This document shows positions 28,205 to 36,589 of a stretch of DNA of 64,000 bases, piece after piece (the first letter of the stretch is position 1; each line of letters opens with the position of its first letter). Source of the stretch: Flaviflagellibacter deserti. GTDB lineage: Bacteria > Pseudomonadota > Alphaproteobacteria > Rhizobiales > Methylopilaceae. Where the stretch lies: the NCBI RefSeq assembly GCF_042652085.1, contig NZ_JBHSJF010000008.1:248001-312000 (forward strand). Direction: 5' to 3'. A model generated the notes under the pieces. It was not told the DNA's origin and did not search any database. It saw only the letters and a program-made list of their open reading frames with translations. The translations under genes were made by a program, and so were the position numbers.

Positions 28205-29197
28205 TTACTTGGCCAGGAAGCCGGCGTCGCCCATCAACTTCTTGTGCAGCGCCTCATCTTCAGTGAGGAACTTGGTCATGTCGTCGCCCGAGATGAACAC
28301 GGCCTTCAGGGCCTGCGATTCCGCATAGGCCTTGAACTCCGGCGTGTCAGTGATCTTCTTGAACAGGTCCTGGTAGTAGGCGACCTGGTCCGGCGTGACA
28401 CCCGACGGCAGGAAGATGCCGCGCAGCATGGTGTAGTCGAAGTCGATGCCTTCGCTGCGGCAGGTCGGGATGTCGGCCCAGGACTGATCGGCCGTGACCT
28501 TGGTCGTGTAGGTGCTCTTCTCCTTGTCGAAGATGCAGAGCGCACGGACCTGGCCGGCGCGCCAGACGGCGACGTTCTCGGACGGGTTGTTGACGTTCGC
28601 CTCGGTGTGCTTGCCGACGAGCTGGGTCGCGGCCTCGCCGCCCGACTTGTATGGAATGTAGGCGAATTTGGTGCCGCCGACCTTCTCGACCGCGGCCGAG
28701 ATGATGTGGTCTTCGCGCTTGGAGCCCGTGCCGCCCATGCGGAAGCCCTGCTCGCCGGCCGCTTTTGCGGCGGTCATGAAGTCCTTCGCCGTCTTGTAGG
28801 GCGCTTCCGAATTCACCCAGAGGACGAATTCGTCCATCGCGATGATTGCGACGGGGGTCATGTCCTTCCAGTTGAACGGCAGATTGGTGGAGAAGGGCAG
28901 GGTGTAGATCGACGACTGCGCGATGATGAACTTGTTGGCGTTGCCAGGGCTGGCCTTCATGTCCATGAGGCCTTCGCCGCCCGAGGCGCCGCCCTTGAGG
29001 AGGACTGCCGTCGGCTGCTTCATCAGATTGTGTTTCTGAATGACCGACTGGAGCATGCGGGCCATCTGGTCGGTCGCGCCGCCGGCACCGGCCGGAACCA
29101 CGATTTCGACCGGCTGCGTCGGCTCCCATGCGGCATTGGCGGCGCCGGCAAGGCACATCATGGCGACGCCGGCGAGAGCCGCGGCTTGCTTCGGCAT
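28205..29197 (-). CDS. tctC: Tripartite tricarboxylate transporter receptor, TctC/Bug family
   Basis: Periplasmic solute receptor of 330 residues. The N-terminal signal peptide ends near AGAANA/AW. The family motif EIVVPAGAGGATDQMARM and the GGTGSKREDH, IPYKSGGEAATQL and NNPSE stretches are typical. First gene of tctCBA, preceded by a palindromic operator at 29249-29263 that recurs in front of the aminotransferase/oxidase genes. Ligand not predictable from sequence. Confidence 0.93.
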   Translation of the reverse strand: MPKQAAALAGVAMMCLAGAANAAWEPTQPVEIVVPAGAGGATDQMARMLQSVIQKHNLMKQPTAVLLKGGASGGEGLMDMKASPGNANKFIIAQSSIYTLPFSTNLPFNWKDMTPVAIIAMDEFVLWVNSEAPYKTAKDFMTAAKAAGEQGFRMGGTGSKREDHIISAAVEKVGGTKFAYIPYKSGGEAATQLVGKHTEANVNNPSENVAVWRAGQVRALCIFDKEKSTYTTKVTADQSWADIPTCRSEGIDFDYTMLRGIFLPSGVTPDQVAYYQDLFKKITDTPEFKAYAESQALKAVFISGDDMTKFLTEDEALHKKLMGDAGFLAK

Positions 29198-29248
29198 ACT
29201 AAACCTCCCTTGAACCCTGCTATTGCCGCATGGCTGCTATCGGCAATT

Positions 29249-29263
29249 TGCATTCATTATTCA
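29249..29263. promoter_or_regulatory. GntR-type operator copy 1 (upstream of tctC)
   Basis: TGCATTCATTATTCA is 52 bp before the tctC start and fits TGnATTnnnAATnCA with one mismatch. It differs at one position from the reverse complement of the copy at 32433-32447; identity extends to TTTGCATTCATWATTC. Best candidate for the site of the GntR protein encoded at 30465-31142. Confidence 0.65.
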
Positions 29264-29346
29264 TTTTTCGTCGAAGGTGACAAGACGCGAACTGAACCTC
29301 TTTTGAGCAAAATCAATATGTCGCGACTTGCGACAGACCTATTACG

Positions 29347-30462
29347 TCAGATCACGCAGCCGCGCGCATCCACAGGCCAGACATGCTCGACGCGGCCGTT
29401 GCGGACTGCGACCATCCAGTCGAACTGGTTGACGGTCGGATCGCAGTGGGAGGGGACGAGGAGGAGCCGTTCGCCGAGCTTCGGAGCCTGCCCCTTGGTC
29501 GCGATTTCAACGCGGCCCTGTTCGTCGCTGGCCTTCGTAAAAGCGAGGTCCGTCCGCTCGTGGACGCCGGGCATGCCGCTGTCGAGATTGAGCGATTTGA
29601 CGCCGGCATCGACGTAGACGACCCGCTTTTCGGGGACACGGATGACCGAGGCCAGCACGAACAGGCTCTGCCGGAAAACTTCGCTTGGGCCGTCTTCGTT
29701 GCGGCCGTAATCCATGTCCATGAAGACGTAGGAGCCGGGCTGGATCTCGGTGAAGGCCTGCTCCGAGAGATCGTAGTCGAACGAGCCGGTACCGCCCCCG
29801 GTGATCGTCTCGCAGGAGAGCCCGAGCGCGAGGATAGCATCGCGCGCCTCCAGCGCGATCTCGGCGGAAGCGAGCGCCGCGTCGGCGCGCTCTTCGGGGT
29901 CGCGGATGTGCTGGAACGGGCCGGTATACGCCTGTAGCCCGCGGAACCTGAGCCCCGGTGCCTTGTCGATTGCCTGCGCCAGCGGGCCGACCTGGTTGAG
30001 GTTCTGCAGGCCCATGCGGGCGTCGCCGGCGTCGATCTCGATCAGGATCTCGATCTCGGCGCCGTTCCTCGCCGCGGCTTGGGAGAGCATGGCGACATGC
30101 GCGGCGTCGGAAGTCAGCGTGGTGACGCGAACGTGCTTCGCGATCCCGCAGAGGCGGTCGAGCTTCGCTTCCCCAAGGATGTGGTTGGAGATGAGGACGT
30201 CCTTCACACCGGAGCCCAACAGGGCTTCGGCCTCGGAGACCTTCTGGGCGCAGATGCCGATCGCGCCGGCTGCGAGTTGAAGCTTCGCGATCTCGGCCGA
30301 TTTGTGCGTCTTGGCGTGTGGGCGGAGCGCCATGCCGCCCGCCTTGGCGCGCGAAGCCATGGCGGCAATGTTCGCTTCCAGCGCATCGAGATCGACGACG
30401 AGCGCCGGCGTCTCGACACGGTCCAGCGTGTCGCCGGGAGATGCGGGCCTCGGCGCGGTCAA
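29347..30462 (-). CDS. D-threonine / 3-hydroxyaspartate aldolase-type PLP enzyme
   Basis: Fold-III PLP enzyme of 371 residues of the D-threonine aldolase family. Lys51 in LRPHAKTHKS is the expected PLP lysine; His339 and Asp341 in PSHCDPT are the expected divalent-metal ligands. The C-terminus DWMVAVRNGRVEHVWPV closely resembles BhcC, the beta-hydroxyaspartate aldolase that yields glycine and glyoxylate. A D-threonine aldolase or D-serine dehydratase-like role is the alternative. The start is TTG, 2 bp after the gntR stop; no ATG fits the conserved N-terminus. Encoded with a glyoxylate-type aminotransferase, which supports glyoxylate as product. Confidence 0.85.
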   Translation of the reverse strand: MTAPRPASPGDTLDRVETPALVVDLDALEANIAAMASRAKAGGMALRPHAKTHKSAEIAKLQLAAGAIGICAQKVSEAEALLGSGVKDVLISNHILGEAKLDRLCGIAKHVRVTTLTSDAAHVAMLSQAAARNGAEIEILIEIDAGDARMGLQNLNQVGPLAQAIDKAPGLRFRGLQAYTGPFQHIRDPEERADAALASAEIALEARDAILALGLSCETITGGGTGSFDYDLSEQAFTEIQPGSYVFMDMDYGRNEDGPSEVFRQSLFVLASVIRVPEKRVVYVDAGVKSLNLDSGMPGVHERTDLAFTKASDEQGRVEIATKGQAPKLGERLLLVPSHCDPTVNQFDWMVAVRNGRVEHVWPVDARGCVI

Positions 30463-30464
30463 GA

Positions 30465-31142
30465 CTATTCGGCTGCCTTGTCCGAGGTCTCGAGCGATTC
30501 ATGGACCATCGCCGCCTTGTGACGGAGATGCACCTTCAACAGGCCTGACAGCTTGGCGCCGTCGCGCTTTTCGAGGGCGTCCATCATCTCGACATGGTCG
30601 GCGACGGCCTCGTCCCAGCGCGCTTCCGACTTCTTGGCGGTGAAGCGCACGGCGTGAGTGCGGACCATCAGCGTGTGATAGAGCTGGGTCAGTTCGTTAT
30701 TGCCGGCGGCGGCGAAGATCGCCTCGTGGATGTCGCGGTTGAGCTTGAGGTATTTGGAGGCTTCCTTGCGCTCGTAATGGCGCAGCATCGCCTCGTGGAG
30801 CTTGCGGATCTGGGCGACGGACGCGTCGGTGATGCGGGCGCAGGCGAGTTCGCCTGCGAGCGCCTCAAGCGCTCCCATGATCGGGAACAGCTCGTTGACC
30901 TCTTCCGGCGAGATGCGCGCGACGCTCGCGCCCCTGTTCGGCGACAGGATGACGAGACCGCCCGAGGCGAGGACTTTCAGCGCTTCGCGGAGCGGGGTGC
31001 GGGACACGCCGAACCGGGCGCAGAGCGCCTGTTCGTTGATCTTGTCGCCGGGGCGGAGCTCGCCTTCGAGCACCATGTCGTGAAGCAGGTCGACGAGTTC
31101 GCCGTGAAGACTTCTGCGCGAAATCAGGCCTTGTTCCGACAC
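30465..31142 (-). CDS. GntR-family (FCD) transcriptional regulator
   Basis: DNA-binding regulator of 225 residues. Winged-helix domain about 10-75 (GDKINEQALCARFGVSRTPLREAL, broken here at family motifs NEQALCARFGVSRTPLREAL) and an all-helical FCD ligand domain with the metal-binding pattern of Asp/His residues (NRDIHEAIF, H in ADHVEMM, HLRHK). GTG 31142 is chosen because AAGGAG lies 6 nt upstream; the longer ATG at 31190 would overlap the aminotransferase. Sits between aminotransferase and aldolase genes and probably controls both these and tctC through the two matching palindromes. Confidence 0.92.
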   Translation of the reverse strand: MSEQGLISRRSLHGELVDLLHDMVLEGELRPGDKINEQALCARFGVSRTPLREALKVLASGGLVILSPNRGASVARISPEEVNELFPIMGALEALAGELACARITDASVAQIRKLHEAMLRHYERKEASKYLKLNRDIHEAIFAAAGNNELTQLYHTLMVRTHAVRFTAKKSEARWDEAVADHVEMMDALEKRDGAKLSGLLKVHLRHKAAMVHESLETSDKAAE

Positions 31143-31164
31143 GGTGCTCTCCTTGAGCGGAGCG

Positions 31165-32373
31165 CTACTCCGCCGCGATTCTCGCTTCATTACGTGCCTG
31201 GCCGACGAGGAAGTCCATCGCCGCCTGCACGCCGCCCTTACGATGTGGAATACCGCTCAATTCCAGGCCCATTTCAACACCCGTGAGCGCGCCGAGGATC
31301 GTCAGGTCGTTGGTGTCCCCAAGATGGCCGATGCGGAACACCTTGCCGGTGAGCTTGGTGAGGCCGGTTCCGAGAGACATATCAAAGGCTTCGAGCGTCT
31401 TGGCGCGGAAGTCGTCGGCGTTGAAGCCCTCGGGCACCATGACCGCCGTCAGCGACGACGAATAGTGCTCCGGAACCCGGCAGAGGATTTCGAGGCCCCA
31501 GGCGCGGACGGCACGGCGGGTCGCCTCGGCATGGCGGTCGTGGCGGGCGAAGACGTTATCGAGCCCTTCCTCGTTGAGCATGTCGATCGCGGCGTCGAGG
31601 CCGTAAAGGAGGTTCGTGCCCGGCGTATAGGGGAAGAAGCCCTTGTCGTTGTGCGGGATCATCTCCTCCCACGACCAGAACAGCTTCGGCGTCTTCGCGT
31701 TCTTCGACGCGGCGAGCGCTTTGTCGCTGACGGCGTTGAACGAGAGGCCCGGCGGCAGCATCAGGCCCTTCTGCGAGCCCGAGACCGTGACGTCGACGCC
31801 CCACTCGTCGTGATGGAAGTCGATCGAGGCAAGCGAGGAGATGGTGTCGACGAGGAAGAGGGCCGGGTGGCCGGCATCGTCGATGGCCTTGCGGACGGCG
31901 GCGATCGGCGAGACGCAACCGGTCGAGGTCTCGTTATGGACGACGCAGACCGCCTTGATCTCGTGGTTCTTGTCCTCGCGCAGACGCGCGCCGATGGCCT
32001 CCGGCTCGGCACCCGTGCGCCAGTCGGACGCGATGAATTCCGGCTCGAGGCCGAGCTTGATCGCCATGTTCTTCCAGAGCGTGGCAAAATGCCCCGTCTC
32101 GAACATCAGCACCTTGTCGCCCGGCGAGAGCACATTGGCGAGCGCGGCTTCCCAGGCGCCGGTACCCGACGCCGGATAGATGAACACGCGGTTCTTGGTC
32201 TTGAACACGCCCTTGATGTTCTCGAGAACGCGGCGGCCGAGACGCTGGAATTCCGGACCGCGATGGTCGAGGACCGGCATGTCCATGGCGCGGAGAATCC
32301 GGTCCGGAACGGGGGTCGGACCTGGAATCTGAAGGAAGTGTCGGCCCGCGACTCGGGCGGCGTTAGTGCGCAT
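31165..32373 (-). CDS. Class V aminotransferase, serine/alanine/aspartate-glyoxylate type
   Basis: PLP aminotransferase of 402 residues transferring an amino group to glyoxylate to form glycine. N-terminal QIPGPTPVPDRILRAM and DHRGPEF are typical of the SGAT/AGAT family and of BhcA. Asp176 (FLVDTISS) and the PLP Lys202 (SGSQKGLMLPPG) are present; the end has TGLTKLTGKVFRIGHLGD. The amino donor (serine, alanine or aspartate) cannot be told from sequence. ATG 32373. Heads an operon aminotransferase-gntR-aldolase, divergent from the large oxidase. Confidence 0.92.
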   Translation of the reverse strand: MRTNAARVAGRHFLQIPGPTPVPDRILRAMDMPVLDHRGPEFQRLGRRVLENIKGVFKTKNRVFIYPASGTGAWEAALANVLSPGDKVLMFETGHFATLWKNMAIKLGLEPEFIASDWRTGAEPEAIGARLREDKNHEIKAVCVVHNETSTGCVSPIAAVRKAIDDAGHPALFLVDTISSLASIDFHHDEWGVDVTVSGSQKGLMLPPGLSFNAVSDKALAASKNAKTPKLFWSWEEMIPHNDKGFFPYTPGTNLLYGLDAAIDMLNEEGLDNVFARHDRHAEATRRAVRAWGLEILCRVPEHYSSSLTAVMVPEGFNADDFRAKTLEAFDMSLGTGLTKLTGKVFRIGHLGDTNDLTILGALTGVEMGLELSGIPHRKGGVQAAMDFLVGQARNEARIAAE

Positions 32374-32432
32374 CAATGAACTCCGGGCTGCCGGGGCGAC
32401 ATGCCCCAAATCTGCTTTCCTTGTTGCAGAAC

Positions 32433-32447
32433 TGAATTATGAATGCA
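32433..32447. promoter_or_regulatory. GntR-type operator copy 2 (divergent aminotransferase/oxidase promoter)
   Basis: TGAATTATGAATGCA fits the palindrome TGnATTnnnAATnCA exactly on the opposite strand and lies 38 bp before the oxidase start and 60 bp before the aminotransferase start. It matches the tctC-upstream copy at 14 of 15 positions. Confidence 0.7.
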
Positions 32448-32485
32448 AAATCCAGTCAAGGCACCGGGCGGGATTTTGAGGTCGG

Positions 32486-35464
32486 ATGGCGGGTTCAGCG
32501 CGTAGTTCTTTCGAGGACAGACTGAGGTCAGAGGTTACTGGCGATGTGTGGTTCGACGCCTTCAATCGCGGCCGTTATGCCACCGACGCCTCTGTCTACC
32601 AGCAGATGCCGGCGGCCGTCGTCGTGCCGAAAACGGTCGACGAGGCCGAGCGCGCGATCGCGCTCGCGCGCCAGGAAGGCGTGCCGGTCACCGCTCGGGG
32701 CGGCGGTACGTCGCAGTGCGGCCAGACCATCAATACCGGGCTGATCGTCGACTGCTCAAGGCATCTGAACAGAATCCTCGAACTCGATGTCGCCGGCGGA
32801 CGGGCGTTGGTCGAACCGGGCATCGTGCTCGACGAACTGAACCGGCAGCTCAAGCCGCACGGCGTCTGGTTCCCGGTCGACGTGTCGACGGCATCGCGTT
32901 GCACGATCGGCGGGATGACCGGCAACAACAGCTGCGGCGGGCGTTCGCTCCGCTACGGCACGATGCGGGACAATGTGTTTTCGGTCGATGCGGTGCTGGC
33001 CAGTGGCGACAAGGCGCATTTCGGACCCGTCTCCGCCGATCTCTCCGATGTCTCAAATGATTCGCCGCTGAAGCCGCTGGCACGCCGGCTGTTCGCCATC
33101 GGCGATCGCGAGGCGGACGAGATCGAGGCGCGTTTCCCGAAGGTGCAGCGGCGCGTCGGCGGCTACAATCTCGATGCGCTCGTGCCGCGCGCGACGAACG
33201 ATCTGAACCTCGCTCACATCCTCGTCGGCTCGGAGGGCACGCTCGGCTTTTCCACCCAGGTCGAGATCAAGCTCTGGCCGCTTCTCGGCAAGAAGGCGAT
33301 CGGCGCCTGCCATTTCGGCAGCTTCTACGAGGCGATGGATGCCTCGCAGCATCTGGTGAAGCTTGGTCCGATCGCGGTCGAGCTGGTCGATTCCACATTG
33401 CTGAAGCTCGCTCGCGAAATCCCGATGTTCCGGCCGACGCTCGACCAGTTCGTACAGGGCGATCCGGACGCGATCCTGCTCGTCGAATTCGCCGAGGAGC
33501 CGGACGAGAACGTCCGCCGCATGGCGATGCTGCACGACCTGATGGGCGAGCTCGGCTTCGGCTGGGACAAGAGCGGCGCCAAATGGGGCGGCGTGGTCGA
33601 CATCCACGAGCCCGGCCTGCAGGCGGCGATCGCCGATGTGCGGACCTCTGGCCTCAACATCATGATGTCGATGAAGGACCAAGGTAAGCCGATCTCCTTC
33701 GTCGAGGACTGTGCGGTGCCGTTGGAGCACCTCGCCGACTACACGGCGCGGCTGACGCAGGTGTTTGAGAAGCACGGCACGCGCGGCACCTGGTACGCGC
33801 ACGCCTCCGTCGGCTGCCTCCATGTCCGGCCGGTGCTGAATCTTCGGCAGGACCTCGATGTCAGGAAGATGCGCGCGATCGCTGAGGAGGCGTTCGCGAT
33901 GGTGCGCGAATACAAGGGCTCGCATTCCGGCGAGCACGGCGACGGCATCGTCCGCTCGGAATTCCACGAACAGATGTTCGGAACCCGCCTCGTCCGTGCC
34001 TTCGAGGAGGTGAAGGACATCTTCGATCCGAAGGGCACCTACAATCCCGGCAAGATCGTCCGCGCGCCGAAATTCGACGACAAGAACCTGTTCCGCTACG
34101 GACCGCATTACCAGCCAATCGAGGTCGACGCGAAACTCGACTGGTCGGCCTTCACCGGGAAGGGCCGCGGCCTGCAGGGCGCGGTCGAGATGTGCAACAA
34201 CAACGGCGCCTGCCGGAAACTGGCCGGCGGCACGATGTGCCCGTCCTACCGCGTCACCCGCGAGGAGAAGGACGTCACCCGCGGCCGCGCCAACACGCTG
34301 CGCCTCGCGATCTCAGGCCAGCTCGGTCCGGATGCGCTGACCTCCGACGAGATGATGGAGACGCTGAAGCTCTGCGTTTCCTGCAAGGGCTGTCGCCGCG
34401 AATGCCCGACCGGCGTCGACATGGCGCGAATGAAGATCGAAGTGCTGGCGGCGCGGGCGAAGAAGTACGGCCATTCGCTGCGCGACCGGCTGGTCGGCTG
34501 GCTGCCGCGCTATGCGCCCTATGCCGCCAAGGTGCCGTGGCTGCTCAATCTGCGCGACAAGCTGCCGGGAGCGGCCAAGCTCGCCGAGGGAGTGACCGGG
34601 TTCAGCGCCGCGCGGACTTTGCCGAAATGGCGCGGCGACGTGTTCTCGGACGACGTCCCGGCGTTCGGGCCGAAAGAAGGCTCGCCGGTCGTCCTCTTCG
34701 TCGACACCTTCAACCGCTATTTCGAGCGCGAGACGGTCGATGCGGCGATCGAGGTCCTGGTTGCCGGTGGCTATCGCGTCCATATCGCGGTGCCGAACGA
34801 CGGCGATGACCGCCCCCTCTGCTGCGGCCGCACCTTCCTGTCGGTGGGCCGTGTCGACGAAGCGAAACGCGAGGCCGAACGTGCGCTCGATGCGCTGTCT
34901 CCCTATATCGACGCCGAAGTGCCGATGCTGGGCCTTGAGCCGAGCTGTCTGTTCTCCTTCCGCGACGAGGTTCCCGCGATGATCGGCGATCCGCGCGCGG
35001 CCAGACTCGCAAAGAGCGCAATGATGATTGAGGAATTCATCGCCAAGGAAGCGGCCGCGGGGCGGCTCGATCTCCCGCTTGCGCCTGTCGGCGGCAAGGC
35101 GTTGCTGCATGGTCATTGCCATCAGAAGAGTTTCGCGGCGATGGGAGCGGTCGAGAAGACGCTACGCCTCGTGCCAGGCCTCGAAGTCTCGGTGGTCGAA
35201 TCGAGCTGCTGCGGCATGGCCGGCGCGTTCGGCTACGGGACGGACACCATCCAAGTGTCTAAGGCGATGGGAGAATTATCGCTCTTGCCTGCGGTGCGCG
35301 CAGCGGAACAGGATACGATCATCGTCGCCGACGGCACGTCCTGCCGTCATCAGATCCACGACGGCGCAAGCCGCGAGGCCATGCATGTCATGCGGGTCCT
35401 CGCCGCGAGCGTCGCAAAGGCGCAAACTGGTACGTCTAGTCCACTGCGCGAAGCCGCAGAGTAA
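32486..35464 (+). CDS. FAD- and Fe-S-containing D-2-hydroxyacid dehydrogenase (GlcD/YdiJ-like)
   Basis: Fusion flavoprotein of 992 residues. The N-terminal half is a PCMH-type FAD domain (TARGGGTSQCGQTINTG, GGMTGNNSCGGRSLRYG, GSEGTLGF) with a C-terminal oxidase domain ending in the histidine motif SGEHGDG. The second half has a ferredoxin-like domain (CVSCKGCRRECPTGVD) and two CCG domains (PLCCGRTF with GLEPSC, and HCHQKS with SSCCGMAGAFG). The layout matches YdiJ-type D-2-hydroxyglutarate or D-lactate/glycolate dehydrogenases feeding electrons to the membrane. ATG 32486 has GAGG 5 nt upstream. Divergent from the aminotransferase over a shared operator. Confidence 0.9.
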   Translation: MAGSARSSFEDRLRSEVTGDVWFDAFNRGRYATDASVYQQMPAAVVVPKTVDEAERAIALARQEGVPVTARGGGTSQCGQTINTGLIVDCSRHLNRILELDVAGGRALVEPGIVLDELNRQLKPHGVWFPVDVSTASRCTIGGMTGNNSCGGRSLRYGTMRDNVFSVDAVLASGDKAHFGPVSADLSDVSNDSPLKPLARRLFAIGDREADEIEARFPKVQRRVGGYNLDALVPRATNDLNLAHILVGSEGTLGFSTQVEIKLWPLLGKKAIGACHFGSFYEAMDASQHLVKLGPIAVELVDSTLLKLAREIPMFRPTLDQFVQGDPDAILLVEFAEEPDENVRRMAMLHDLMGELGFGWDKSGAKWGGVVDIHEPGLQAAIADVRTSGLNIMMSMKDQGKPISFVEDCAVPLEHLADYTARLTQVFEKHGTRGTWYAHASVGCLHVRPVLNLRQDLDVRKMRAIAEEAFAMVREYKGSHSGEHGDGIVRSEFHEQMFGTRLVRAFEEVKDIFDPKGTYNPGKIVRAPKFDDKNLFRYGPHYQPIEVDAKLDWSAFTGKGRGLQGAVEMCNNNGACRKLAGGTMCPSYRVTREEKDVTRGRANTLRLAISGQLGPDALTSDEMMETLKLCVSCKGCRRECPTGVDMARMKIEVLAARAKKYGHSLRDRLVGWLPRYAPYAAKVPWLLNLRDKLPGAAKLAEGVTGFSAARTLPKWRGDVFSDDVPAFGPKEGSPVVLFVDTFNRYFERETVDAAIEVLVAGGYRVHIAVPNDGDDRPLCCGRTFLSVGRVDEAKREAERALDALSPYIDAEVPMLGLEPSCLFSFRDEVPAMIGDPRAARLAKSAMMIEEFIAKEAAAGRLDLPLAPVGGKALLHGHCHQKSFAAMGAVEKTLRLVPGLEVSVVESSCCGMAGAFGYGTDTIQVSKAMGELSLLPAVRAAEQDTIIVADGTSCRHQIHDGASREAMHVMRVLAASVAKAQTGTSSPLREAAE

Positions 35465-35481
35465 TGAGGGGGAAGCGAACA

Positions 35482-35790
35482 ATGCTGATCGACACGATTG
35501 CTGAAGCGATCTGGAGCGAGCACGCCAAGCAGAGCGGGCAAACCGCTTCTCCATGGAACGAGGTCGACGGCGCGACGCACGAGCGCTTCACCGGCTATGC
35601 GAGGGCGGCGCTTGAGGCGATCTCGCATCCGACGCCGGAAATGCTGAGCATGGGCAACCGCGCGCTGCAGGCCTGGGACGATTCCGAGCACTATCGCAGT
35701 CCCATCACCGGCATCTACCGCGCCATGATCGGCGCCGAATTGCCTGCGGAGCCGGCCAAGGGGCCACGCGACAGTTTCGACGAGCTCTGA
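35482..35790 (+). CDS. Small conserved hypothetical protein
   Basis: 102 residues, acidic, soluble, no known domain recognised. The ATG at 35482 has a good ribosome site (GAGGGGGAAG). It starts 18 bp after the large oxidase gene, so it is probably co-transcribed with it. The central part (RFTGYARAALEAI, MLSMGNRALQAWDDSEH) looks like proteins found singly in other Rhizobiales, but I cannot assign a role. Confidence 0.7.
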   Translation: MLIDTIAEAIWSEHAKQSGQTASPWNEVDGATHERFTGYARAALEAISHPTPEMLSMGNRALQAWDDSEHYRSPITGIYRAMIGAELPAEPAKGPRDSFDEL

Positions 35791-35795
35791 GGGGG

Positions 35796-35945
35796 CTCCT
35801 CCCCAGCATGGGGAGGGCGGACTCGCGCAGCGAGCCGGGTGGGGTCTCAGCCCATCCAAGCGTGAGTGCACTTCGAGGATTGTGACCCCACCCCGGTTCG
35901 CGCTGGCGCGCGACTCGGCCCTCCCCGTGCCGGGGAGGGAGGGCA
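35796..35945. repeat. Large nested palindromic repeat element
   Basis: A hairpin CCTCCCC/GGGGAGG opens the element at 35798-35816. GGGGAGGGC (35810-35818) pairs with GCCCTCCCC (35918-35926), CCGGGTGGGGTC (35835-35846) with GACCCCACCCCGG (35884-35896), and CCTCCCC with GGGGAGG at 35932-35938. The whole forms a cruciform-like intergenic repeat of the kind dispersed in alphaproteobacterial genomes. It lies between convergent genes and carries no coding signal. Confidence 0.7.
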
Positions 35946-35966
35946 CCCCATTTCTCGCTTAGCCAT

Positions 35967-36587
35967 CTAGCCGAATAGGGTTTCGATGTCGGAGATGCGG
36001 TCGAGCACCGCATCCGGTGCGCAGGCGGCGAGGACGGCCGGCGAGGCGTAACCCCAGTTGACGGCGGCGAAGCGGAGACCGGCCTTCCGGGCCGCCGCGG
36101 CATCGCGGGTCTCGTCGCCGATATAGATTGCCTCGCTGGCGGGAATCTCCGTTGCGCGGATCACCTCGCGAAGTTTGCCTGCTTTACCGAACAGGGATGC
36201 GCCGCAGCGATAGTGGCTGATGAATCGTGCCGTCTCGCCGAGCGCTCGGCGGATGCTGTCCTCATTGTCGGAACTGACGATCGCAAGCGTAGTGTCACGC
36301 CGGTGCAGCACCTCCAGCATGGCGGCCGCGCCGTCGAAGAGGCCGAGCCCGGCATTCAGCTTCATCGCCCGCATGTCGCGCGCAATCGCCGGCACTTTCC
36401 AGATCGGCACTTCGAGGTCGCGGAGGATACCTCGCGTGTCGAGGCCGCGCATCCGCTCGATGTCGGCCGCGGTCTCGATCTTGCGGAAGTCGTGGCGTTC
36501 GGCGACCTCGTTCAGGACCGAGCAGAACCAGCCGAAACTGTCGACGAGAGTGCCGTCGATGTCGAAAATCGCAAGACGAAAACGCAC
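35967..36587 (-). CDS. HAD-family phosphatase (phosphoglycolate-phosphatase-like)
   Basis: 206-residue haloacid-dehalogenase hydrolase. Motif I FDIDGTLVDSF, motif II (SSDNE), a Lys in FGKAGK and motif III YIGDETRDAAAARKAG are present, so it should be catalytically competent. The four-helix cap resembles the Gph group. Start GTG 36587 has GAGGG 7 nt upstream and follows the antiporter stop by 2 bp. Physiological substrate unknown; 2-phosphoglycolate is one option. Confidence 0.88.
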   Translation of the reverse strand: MRFRLAIFDIDGTLVDSFGWFCSVLNEVAERHDFRKIETAADIERMRGLDTRGILRDLEVPIWKVPAIARDMRAMKLNAGLGLFDGAAAMLEVLHRRDTTLAIVSSDNEDSIRRALGETARFISHYRCGASLFGKAGKLREVIRATEIPASEAIYIGDETRDAAAARKAGLRFAAVNWGYASPAVLAACAPDAVLDRISDIETLFG

Positions 36588-36589
36588 GC

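Noticed and set aside
26686..28266. 526-codon plus-strand frame over tctA/tctB
   Set aside because: Repetitive charged translation typical of an antisense frame; the Tct proteins are on the other strand.
29347..32373. Complete beta-hydroxyaspartate cycle
   Set aside because: Only aldolase- and aminotransferase-type genes are present; dehydratase and iminosuccinate reductase are not found here.
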